NCBI GenBank assembly: GCA_002454125.1
Contig: DKII01000127.1
Span: 36,388-48,574 of the forward strand
Length of the DNA stretch: 12,187 nucleotides
Direction of reading: 5' to 3'
Origin: Novosphingobium sp. UBA6722
GTDB lineage: Bacteria; Pseudomonadota; Alphaproteobacteria; Sphingomonadales; Sphingomonadaceae
Shown here: piece by piece, positions 6,445 to 12,187 of the stretch
Position numbering within the stretch: the first letter of the stretch is position 1
Layout: each line of letters begins with the position of its first letter
The notes under the pieces: generated by a model
Databases searched by the model: none
What the model was told of the DNA's origin: nothing
The model's input: only the letters and a program-made list of their open reading frames with translations
Program-made: the position numbers and the translations under genes

Positions 6445-7122
6445 ATGACCGCTGCCATTGTCCGCCGTTTCGGCCGTTTTGCCCTGGTCGCCGCCGCTGC
6501 CGCCGCATTGGCCGGTTGCGGGATCAACTCCGTGCCGACTGCCGAGGAAAACGCCAAGGCCAAGTGGGCCGATGTCGAAAGCGCCTATCAGCGCCGCGCC
6601 GACCTGATCCCAAGCCTGGTCGAGACCACCAAGGGCGCTGCCGCTTCGGAAACCCAGATCCTGACCAACGTGACCAATGCCCGCGCTGCGGCCACCTCGA
6701 TCAACGTGCGGACCGAGGACCTCTCGGACCCTGCGACGTTCGAGAAGTTCCAGAACGCGCAGAACCAGCTGACCCAGGCGCTTGGCCAGCTGCGCACTGT
6801 GGTGGAAAACTATCCGCAGCTGCAGAGCCAGGCCCGCTTTGCCGACCTGATGGTGCAGCTGGAAGGGACCGAGAACCGCATCAACGTGGCCCGCACCCGT
6901 TATAACGAAGCGGTGCAGGAATATAACACCACGATCCGCACCTTCCCTGATGCGATCGGTGCCAAGCTGATTCACGGCGCCAAGCCGATGGTGCCGTTCA
7001 AGGCCGATCCGGGCGCTTCGGCCGCGCCGAAGGTCGATTTCGGGACCACGCCGGCTCCGGCGGCCGCTCCGGCCAATGACAACGCAGCTGTACCGGCTTC
7101 ACCCGCTGCGGCAGCGCAGTAA
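6445..7122 (+). CDS. LemA family lipoprotein
   Basis: The product has 225 residues with a lipoprotein signal peptide (RRFGRFALVAAAAAALAGC), with lipidation predicted at Cys25 in the LAGC lipobox. The LemA coiled-coil helical core follows: WADVESAYQRRADLIPSLVETTKG (41-64), an ENYPQL segment (121-126) and LMVQLEGTENRINVARTRYNEAVQEYN (135-161). The last 40 residues or so are an Ala/Pro-rich tail, longer than in the minimal family. The biochemical role of LemA proteins is not established; they commonly sit beside TPM-domain genes, as here. The start at 6445 has AGGGA at 8 nt spacing; an in-frame ATG at 6436 would add three residues. The frame is open far upstream across mscL, but that part is antisense. 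The next gene begins 29 bp downstream. Confidence 0.93.
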   Translation: MTAAIVRRFGRFALVAAAAAALAGCGINSVPTAEENAKAKWADVESAYQRRADLIPSLVETTKGAAASETQILTNVTNARAAATSINVRTEDLSDPATFEKFQNAQNQLTQALGQLRTVVENYPQLQSQARFADLMVQLEGTENRINVARTRYNEAVQEYNTTIRTFPDAIGAKLIHGAKPMVPFKADPGASAAPKVDFGTTPAPAAAPANDNAAVPASPAAAAQ

Positions 7123-7151
7123 GCCGGCACCGCCAGACGGAGCCCGGCGCC

Positions 7152-7991
7152 ATGCGCCAGATCACCCTGTGGCTTTGCGCCGTGCTGGCATCGCTATCCC
7201 TGGCGATGTCCGGCACGAGCGCAATGGCCGAACTCCCCCCGCGCCCCGACGGGCCGGTGTTGGACGCGGCCGGGATCATTCCGGACGCGGACGAGGCTGC
7301 GCTCGATGCCAAGCTCCGCGCCTACAACAAGGACACGGGCCGAGCGATCATTGTCGCCACGGTCTCCTCGCTCGATGACCAACCGGTCGATGCCTATGCC
7401 CAGCAGCTGGCCGAGACCTGGGACATTGGCGGAGCAGAGAGCGAACAGGGCGTGCTGTTCCTGGTCGCCCCGACCGAGCGCAAGATCCGCATCCATACGG
7501 CCCGCGGCGTGCAGGAGCGCCTGCCCGACGTGCTCGCCGGGCGGATCATCCGCGATACGATCACGCCGCGCTTCAAGGCCCGGGACATGGCCGGCGGGAT
7601 CACCGCCGGGGTCGATGCGATCATTGCCCAACTCAACCGTGATCCGGCGGAGGCCAAGGCCGTGGCAGAAGCTGCCGCCGCAGCGGCCAAGCAGCGGCGA
7701 AGCGGGAACGAGGAGGCCAGTGTCGGCGCGGTGATCTTCTGGATCGTGCTGATCCTGTTCCTGATCATGCTGTTCGGTCGCGGCCGGCGCCGCCATGGGC
7801 TGCGCCGCCATTCCGATGCCGGGATCGTCATGTGGGAAGCCGGTAACCTAGCTGCGAACATCGCCGCTAACATTGCGATCAATGCCGCCCTTGGCGGGCG
7901 CGGCGGGGACAGCGGCGGCTTTGGCGGGTTCGGTGGTTTTGGTGGAGGCGGCGGCGGCTTTGACGGCGGCGGCGCCTCAGGGGATTGGTAA
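7152..7991 (+). CDS. TPM domain protein, YgcG-like, secreted and membrane-anchored
   Basis: The protein has 279 residues with an N-terminal signal peptide cut after AMA (26/27). A TPM domain follows at about 33-165, including VLDAAGIIPDADEAALDAKL, TGRAIIVATVSSLDDQ, EQGVLFLVAPTERKIRIHTARGVQERLPD and a helical C-terminal part. An Ala-rich linker leads to one membrane helix (192-209), a basic patch (RGRRRHGLRRH) and a Gly-rich tail (249-279) ending in GASGDW. The architecture is that of YgcG/COG1512 proteins: the TPM domain sits outside the inner membrane and the Gly-rich tail in the cytoplasm. The family is sometimes described as phosphatase-like, but a catalytic function for this protein is not shown by sequence. 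GGAG at 7139-7142 serves as ribosome binding site. It lies between the LemA gene and a second TPM gene. Confidence 0.9.
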   Translation: MRQITLWLCAVLASLSLAMSGTSAMAELPPRPDGPVLDAAGIIPDADEAALDAKLRAYNKDTGRAIIVATVSSLDDQPVDAYAQQLAETWDIGGAESEQGVLFLVAPTERKIRIHTARGVQERLPDVLAGRIIRDTITPRFKARDMAGGITAGVDAIIAQLNRDPAEAKAVAEAAAAAAKQRRSGNEEASVGAVIFWIVLILFLIMLFGRGRRRHGLRRHSDAGIVMWEAGNLAANIAANIAINAALGGRGGDSGGFGGFGGFGGGGGGFDGGGASGDW

Positions 7992-7994
7992 GCC

Positions 7995-8678
7995 ATGGCC
8001 AAGCCCATTCACTTGACCGCTGCCGAGCACGAACGCGTATCCGCAGCCGTTGCCCAGGCCGAAAGCCACAGCGCGGGCGAAATCGTGACGATCGTCACCG
8101 AACGCTCCGACGGCTATGCCGACATTGCCCTCGCCTGGGCTGGCTTTGTCGCGCTGACCGCGTTGACGGCTTTCTCGGTCTTCACCGACTTCTATCTCGA
8201 TCTTTACGACCTGGTCCTGGGCGACTGGGGCCGCGAATGGACCCATCAGGGCATTGCCACGCTCGCCGCGACGATCGCGATTCTGAAGTTCATTGCCATG
8301 GTGCTGCTGCAGTTCTGGGCCCCATTGAAATGGTTCCTGGTGCCGCGCTTCATCAAGGCCGGCCGGGCCCGCGCCCGCGCGATCACCTGTTTCAAGGTCG
8401 GTGCGGAACGCCGCACCCATGGCCGCACCGGCATCCTGATCTACATCAGTCTGCGTGAGCAGCATGCCGAGATCCTGGCCGACGCCGCGATCGCCAGCAA
8501 GGTCAGCCCCGAGGTTTGGGGCGAGGCCATGGCAGCGCTGCTGGCTGGCATCCGCGCGGGCGATCTGGCCAGCGGGCTGGTCGGGGCGGTCGAGAAGGTC
8601 GGCGCGGTGCTGGCCCAGCACTTCCCCCGCGCCGCCGATGACCAGAACGAGCTGCCCGACCGGGTCATCGAGGTATGA
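7995..8678 (+). CDS. TPM domain membrane protein with membrane hairpin insertion
   Basis: The product has 227 residues with no signal peptide. The start (LTAAEHERVSAAVAQAESHSAGEIVTIVTERS, 7-38) is the first half of a TPM fold. Two hydrophobic helices follow (about 43-63 and 88-108), separated by an acidic/aromatic loop. The second TPM half resumes at FKVGAERRTHGRTGILIYISLREQHAEILADAAIASKV (133-170). The domain therefore appears to be interrupted by a membrane hairpin, as in COG3762-type predicted membrane proteins. The helices and basic loop (RFIKAGRARARA) suggest that the domain faces the cytoplasm, opposite to its neighbour. It lies 3 bp after the YgcG-like gene and overlaps the Nudix gene by 4 nt (ATGA). 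The function is unknown. Confidence 0.85.
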   Translation: MAKPIHLTAAEHERVSAAVAQAESHSAGEIVTIVTERSDGYADIALAWAGFVALTALTAFSVFTDFYLDLYDLVLGDWGREWTHQGIATLAATIAILKFIAMVLLQFWAPLKWFLVPRFIKAGRARARAITCFKVGAERRTHGRTGILIYISLREQHAEILADAAIASKVSPEVWGEAMAALLAGIRAGDLASGLVGAVEKVGAVLAQHFPRAADDQNELPDRVIEV

Positions 8679-9208
8679 GCCAAGACGATCGCGACCTGCC
8701 CGAACAGGTCCACTGGGAAGGCAAGTACATCGTCGCCAAGACCCGCGGCCGCTGGGAATATGTCAGCCGCGCGCGCGGGATCCGTGCCGCCGTTATCATC
8801 GCGATTGACCCGGAGGACAACGTCATCCTGGTCGAGCAGTACCGCGTTCCGCTGGGCCGCGCCTGCATCGAACTGCCCGCCGGGCTGATCGGCGACGAGA
8901 CCGAAGGCGAGGACCCCACCGAGGCCGCCGCCCGCGAGCTTGAAGAAGAGACCGGCTACCGCGCCGGGCGGATCGAGGTGCTGGGCGAGTTCCACTCTTC
9001 CCCCGGTATGGTCAGCGAGAGCTTCACCCTCCTGCGCGCGCATGACCTGGTTAAGGTCGGTCCCGGTGGCGGAACCGAGAGCGAGCAGATCACCGTCCAC
9101 CGTGTGCCCCGCAAGGACCTTCCCGCTTTCATCGCGGAGCGCCGTGCCAAGGGCGATGCGATGGACGTCAAGCTGCTGCTCCTGCTCGGCCCGCAACTGC
9201 TCGGGTAA
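8675..9208 (+). CDS. Nudix hydrolase, ADP-ribose pyrophosphatase type
   Basis: The 177-residue cytoplasmic protein has a complete Nudix box, G73-x5-E-x7-RELEEETGY (73-95), which binds the catalytic Mg2+. Upstream, VILVEQYRVPLGRACIELPAGLI (50-72) is typical of NudF/ADP-ribose pyrophosphatase enzymes, which split ADP-ribose into AMP and ribose-5-phosphate. A proline (Pro110 in SSPGMVSE) lies about 15 residues after the box, the spacing associated with ADP-sugar specificity. The substrate is therefore probably ADP-ribose or a related ADP-sugar, though other Nudix substrates are possible. The start overlaps the stop of the preceding TPM gene (ATGA), so it is likely translated from the same mRNA. 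Whether it is functionally linked to LemA/TPM is unclear. Confidence 0.92.
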   Translation: MSQDDRDLPEQVHWEGKYIVAKTRGRWEYVSRARGIRAAVIIAIDPEDNVILVEQYRVPLGRACIELPAGLIGDETEGEDPTEAAARELEEETGYRAGRIEVLGEFHSSPGMVSESFTLLRAHDLVKVGPGGGTESEQITVHRVPRKDLPAFIAERRAKGDAMDVKLLLLLGPQLLG

Positions 9209-9240
9209 AGCGCCCTTCACCCCCTCGCCATCGCTCCCGA

Positions 9241-9261
9241 TTGCCGCTATCCAGCGCGCAA
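9241..9261. promoter_or_regulatory. Imperfect palindrome, candidate LacI-family operator
   Basis: TTGC-CGCT-ATCC-AGCG-C-GCAA: two 4-bp arms on each side match as an inverted repeat with one extra base in the right half. It lies 18 bp upstream of the SDR start, in the 71-bp gap that probably carries the promoter of the SDR-LacI-flavoprotein genes. LacI-family sites are usually even palindromes with a central CG, which this is not, so support is weak. Confidence 0.22.
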
Positions 9262-9279
9262 GAACAGGGAGAGGACCAA

Positions 9280-10062
9280 ATGGCAGGACGCGTTGCAGGC
9301 AAGAAGGCGCTCATCACCGGCGCGGCACAGGGACTGGGCGCAGCCCAGGCGATGATGCTGGCGCGCGAGGGCGCAACCGTGCTGCTCGCGGACATCAATG
9401 CCGAAGGCGCAGCTGAGCAGGCCGAGAAGATCAACGCCGCTGTCGGCACCGGCACCGCCCATTCGGTCCAGCTCGACGTCACCAGCGAAGACCAATGGGT
9501 CGCCGCAATCGAAGTCGCCGCCGCCAAGCTCGGCGGGCTCTCGGTCCTCGTCAACAACGCCGGGATCGGGGTGCGCGGCAACATCGAAACCTGCACGCTG
9601 GCCGATTGGCACAAGGGCTTTGCCGTCAACGTCGATTCGGTTTTCCTCGGCTGCCAGAAGGCGATGCCGCTGCTCAAGGACAACCAGCCCGGCTCGATCA
9701 TCAACATCTCCTCGATCGCCGGCCTGATCGCCAGCGACACCATGCCCGGCTACAACGCCAGCAAGGCGGCGGTGTGGATGCTGTCCAAGTCGGTCGCGCT
9801 CTACTGCGCCAAGATGGGCTGGGACATCCGCTGCAACTCGGTCCACCCGACTTTCATCGACACCCCGATCCTCGACGGCATGGTCACCTCCTCGGGCAAG
9901 CCCAAAGACGTGATCATGGACAAGCTGGCCCGCCAGATCCCGCTCAAGCGCGTCGGCCATCCGGACGACATCGCCAACGGCGTGCTCTATCTCGCCAGCG
10001 ATGAGAGCCGCTTCATGACCGGCGCCGAGCTCAAGCTCGACGGCGGCATTTCGGCGATGTAA
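9280..10062 (+). CDS. Short-chain dehydrogenase/reductase, hydroxysteroid dehydrogenase-like
   Basis: This is a classical SDR of 260 residues: cofactor motif TGAAQGLG (13-20), Asp38 at the end of strand 2 favouring NAD(H) over NADP(H), NNAG (92-95), Asn117, Ser145, and Tyr158/Lys162 in YNASK, forming a complete catalytic tetrad. The C-terminal half (ALYCAKMGWDIRCNSVHPTFIDTPI, YLASDESRFMTGAELKLDGG) resembles the 3-beta/17-beta-hydroxysteroid dehydrogenase and cyclopentanol dehydrogenase branch. It probably oxidises a secondary alicyclic alcohol to a ketone in the cytoplasm; the exact substrate is unknown. The start ATG follows GAGG at 5 nt spacing. An in-frame TTG at 9241 would add 13 residues but lacks support. 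It is followed 10 bp later by a LacI-type regulator gene and then a flavoprotein gene, suggesting one catabolic operon. Confidence 0.9.
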   Translation: MAGRVAGKKALITGAAQGLGAAQAMMLAREGATVLLADINAEGAAEQAEKINAAVGTGTAHSVQLDVTSEDQWVAAIEVAAAKLGGLSVLVNNAGIGVRGNIETCTLADWHKGFAVNVDSVFLGCQKAMPLLKDNQPGSIINISSIAGLIASDTMPGYNASKAAVWMLSKSVALYCAKMGWDIRCNSVHPTFIDTPILDGMVTSSGKPKDVIMDKLARQIPLKRVGHPDDIANGVLYLASDESRFMTGAELKLDGGISAM

Positions 10063-10072
10063 CCCACGGACC

Positions 10073-11122
10073 ATGGGGGACACTGCCACCACCAAGCCCC
10101 GCGCTTTCCGCGTCACCTCGTTTGATGTGGCGGCCGAGGCCGGCGTCAGCCAGTCCACGGTCAGCCGTGCGCTGGCGGGCGACCCGGTGGTGAGCGAGGC
10201 CACCCGCGCCCGCGTGTTCGAAGCCGCCCGCCGCCTCAACTACGCAGTCGACGAGAATGCCGCCCGGCTCCGCTCCGGCCGCACCGCCACGCTGGCCGTG
10301 GTGGTGATCTGCCGCCCGGATGAGGACCGCAAGGACCTCAACCCCTTCACCTACGCGCTGCTCGGCACGGTCTGCGCCGCCGCCTCGGCCCGGGGGTACG
10401 AGACGCTGGTCAGCTTCCAGGACGGGCCGGAGAACCTGTCGGGCCGCTACGAGGATCGCCGCCGCGCCGATGGCCTGATCGTGATCGGCACGACGCAGAA
10501 CCTGCCAGCCTGGACCTATTACCGCGACCTTGGCCTCGGCGGCACGCGGATGGTCTGCTGGGGCTCGCCCTTCGACGAGCTCGACTGGATCCGCAGCGAC
10601 AACCACGCCGGCGCGCTCCTCGCCACGCGCCACCTGATCGAAGCAGGCTACCGCGCTCCCGCCTGCATCGGCTCCGAAGCCTCGCTCCAGCGCCAGTTCA
10701 AGGAGCGCTACGACGGCTACTGCGAAGCGATGCAGGAAGCTGGCCTGACCCCGCGCCTGGTCGAGATCGAGGAAGGCCTCAGCCGCGAGGAGCAAGGCCG
10801 CCGCGCCGCCCGCCAGCTCATCGACCAGGGCCTGCCCTGCGACTCGATCTTCGCCGTCTGCGACGAGATCGCGCTCGGCACCCTGCGCGAGCTGTCAGAG
10901 GCCGGCGTGGCCGTCCCCGGTCGGCTTGGCCTGATCGGCTTCGACGGGATCCGCGCCAGCGCCAACGCCATGCCGCCGCTGTCCTCGATCCAGCCGGACT
11001 TTGCCGCCGCCGGGGCCATGCTGGTCGACAAGCTGCTGGCGACCATTGCGGGTGAGCCCAACACCGATCGCCGCGTGCCGGTCACTCTCCTCGCCCGTGA
11101 GAGCACGCGCCGCCCGGCGTGA
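10073..11122 (+). CDS. LacI family transcriptional regulator
   Basis: The repressor-type regulator has 349 residues. The N-terminal helix-turn-helix is at about 14-36 (VTSFDVAAEAGVSQSTVSRALAG), followed by VSEATRARVFEAARRLNY and the hinge region (ENAARLRSGRT, 61-71) that enters the minor groove. The periplasmic-binding-protein-like effector domain runs from about 73 to the end, with typical RADGLIVIGTT, FAVCDEIALGTLRELSEAGVAVPGRLGLIGFDGI and LLARESTRRPA segments. The effector is unknown; sugars are common for the family, but catabolic intermediates of other kinds are also sensed. The ribosome binding site is weak (ACGGA before the ATG), and the gene follows the SDR by 10 bp, so it may be translated partly by re-initiation. 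It probably controls its own cluster. Confidence 0.94.
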   Translation: MGDTATTKPRAFRVTSFDVAAEAGVSQSTVSRALAGDPVVSEATRARVFEAARRLNYAVDENAARLRSGRTATLAVVVICRPDEDRKDLNPFTYALLGTVCAAASARGYETLVSFQDGPENLSGRYEDRRRADGLIVIGTTQNLPAWTYYRDLGLGGTRMVCWGSPFDELDWIRSDNHAGALLATRHLIEAGYRAPACIGSEASLQRQFKERYDGYCEAMQEAGLTPRLVEIEEGLSREEQGRRAARQLIDQGLPCDSIFAVCDEIALGTLRELSEAGVAVPGRLGLIGFDGIRASANAMPPLSSIQPDFAAAGAMLVDKLLATIAGEPNTDRRVPVTLLARESTRRPA

Positions 11123-11135
11123 TAGCGCGGGCGCC

Positions 11136-12187
11136 ATGACCCACTACGACACCACCGTCCCCATCCTCGTCGCCGGCGGCGGGGCCTGCGGGGCGATTGC
11201 CGCGCTGGCCGCCCATGCCGCCGGGGCCGAGGTTGCCCTGCTTGAGGCCGAGGCCCGGCCGATGGGCTCCTCCGGCATGTCGCAGGGCCTGATCGCCGCC
11301 GCCGGCACCCGCGCCCAGGCCGAAGCCGGGATCGAGGATAGCCCGCAGCGCTTCCTGGCGGACATCATGGCCAAGACCAAGGGCCTCGCTGACCCGGTCA
11401 TCGCCCATACCCTGGCCCACCAGTCCGGCCCGACGCTCGACTGGATGGTCGATCACCTCGACCTCCCCTGGACGCTCGACCGCACCTTCCGCCCGTCCTA
11501 CGGCAACTCGACCTGGCGCATCCACGGTTGGGCCGGGCACGGCGGACAGGACATGGTCGACCTGCTCCACGCCCGCCTGGCCGAAGCCGGGATCCCGGTG
11601 CTGACCGAGGCCCGCCTGACCAAGGTCGACGCCGACGCCGAGGGCCACATCCACGGGGTGACCATCGCCCGCCCCGGCGGCGCCACCGAGCACATCGGCT
11701 GCGGCGCGCTGGTCCTCGCCTGCGGGGGCTTTGCCGCCAACCCGGCGATGATCGCCGCCCACATCCCCGAGATGGCCTCTGCCCGCAACCACGGCCATGG
11801 GGGCAGCCAGGGCACCGCCCTATCCATCGGCCAGGCCCTCGGCGCGGCCAGCGGCGATCTGGGCGCCTTCCAGGGCTATCCCATGCTGGCCGAGCCGCAC
11901 GGGGTGACCGTGCCGCCGCCGCTGCTGGTCGAGGGCGGCGTGCTGGTCAACACGGCGGGCCAGCGCTTCGCAGACGAGACCTTCGACATCGCCGGCATGG
12001 TCCACGCCGTGCTGGCCCAGCCGGGCGGTCACGTCTGGGCGCTGCACGATGCCCGGATCGCGGAGCGGCTAAGGCCGATCCCGGAGTACGCCCAGCTTGC
12101 CAGCCTGGGTGCCGTCCGCCCCGCGGCCAGCACGCCGCTGCCCCCGGCCGCCCTCGCCGCGACCCTGGCCGAGGCCGCCGCAGCCCA
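11136..12187 (+). CDS. FAD-dependent oxidoreductase, FAD_binding_2 family (3' end outside window)
   Basis: The first 350 codons are open to the window end. The N-terminal dinucleotide fold has GGGACG (14-19, a GxGxxG) and an acidic end of strand 2 (LLEAE, Glu37). GSSGMSQG (44-51), the HGGQDMVDLLHARLAEAGIPVL segment, LACGGFAAN (194-201) and EGGVLVNTAGQRFADE (266-281) are typical of the fumarate reductase/3-ketosteroid dehydrogenase flavoprotein superfamily. No signal peptide, heme motif or Tat motif is seen, so it is probably cytoplasmic. After RFADE, where related enzymes carry a catalytic Arg (fumarate reductases) or Tyr (3-ketosteroid delta-1-dehydrogenases), the sequence is TFDIAG. This suggests a different active site; the alignment is by eye. 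It lies 13 bp after the LacI-type gene in the same direction. The substrate is unknown. Confidence 0.88.
   Translation, partial: MTHYDTTVPILVAGGGACGAIAALAAHAAGAEVALLEAEARPMGSSGMSQGLIAAAGTRAQAEAGIEDSPQRFLADIMAKTKGLADPVIAHTLAHQSGPTLDWMVDHLDLPWTLDRTFRPSYGNSTWRIHGWAGHGGQDMVDLLHARLAEAGIPVLTEARLTKVDADAEGHIHGVTIARPGGATEHIGCGALVLACGGFAANPAMIAAHIPEMASARNHGHGGSQGTALSIGQALGAASGDLGAFQGYPMLAEPHGVTVPPPLLVEGGVLVNTAGQRFADETFDIAGMVHAVLAQPGGHVWALHDARIAERLRPIPEYAQLASLGAVRPAASTPLPPAALAATLAEAAAA

Noticed and set aside
7900..7991. GGC-rich repeat-like stretch
   Set aside because: It encodes the Gly-rich tail that is normal for YgcG-like TPM proteins; it is not an independent DNA repeat.
9247..10239. 330-codon minus-strand frame opposite the SDR gene
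   Set aside because: It is a shadow of a complete SDR with all catalytic residues; no domain is recognisable in the antisense product.

Overview
The window looks like a chromosomal piece of a high-G+C alphaproteobacterium, most likely a sphingomonad (Sphingomonadales). The strongest evidence is a circularly permuted two-piece tmRNA gene encoding the tag ANDNEALALAA. The GC-rich codon usage and the gene families present agree with this. All genes appear intact except the two cut by the window edges. No insertion sequence, phage gene, CRISPR array or tRNA was seen.

Left part (1-4948): the N-terminal 424 codons of malate synthase G (glcB) run leftwards off the window. About 180 bp of shared upstream DNA separates it from a rightward operon of three tightly packed genes: an M20 carboxypeptidase-G2-like metallohydrolase, arginine N-succinyltransferase (astA) and N-succinylarginine dihydrolase (astB). 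astA and astB are the first two steps of the ammonia-releasing AST arginine pathway. The hydrolase has the right chemistry (cleavage of N-acyl-glutamate) to do the last step in place of AstE, but this is inference.

Middle part (4949-6264): a small two-helix membrane protein has a close match to a sigma-54 promoter in front of it. An apparently gene-poor stretch follows, which actually holds ssrA on the minus strand, and then mscL (mechanosensitive channel), also on the minus strand. mscL is upstream of ssrA in transcription, and its terminator touches the presumed ssrA promoter.

Right-centre (6265-9208): a rightward operon of a LemA lipoprotein, a secreted and membrane-anchored TPM-domain protein with a Gly-rich tail, a second TPM protein with a membrane hairpin inserted in the domain, and a Nudix hydrolase of ADP-ribose pyrophosphatase type. 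The first three probably form one envelope-associated module of unknown biochemical role.

Right part (9209-12187): a catabolic-looking cluster of a classical SDR dehydrogenase resembling bacterial hydroxysteroid dehydrogenases, a LacI-family regulator, and a FAD_binding_2 flavoprotein cut by the window end. Together they suggest regulated oxidation of an alicyclic alcohol or ketone; the substrate cannot be read from the sequence.
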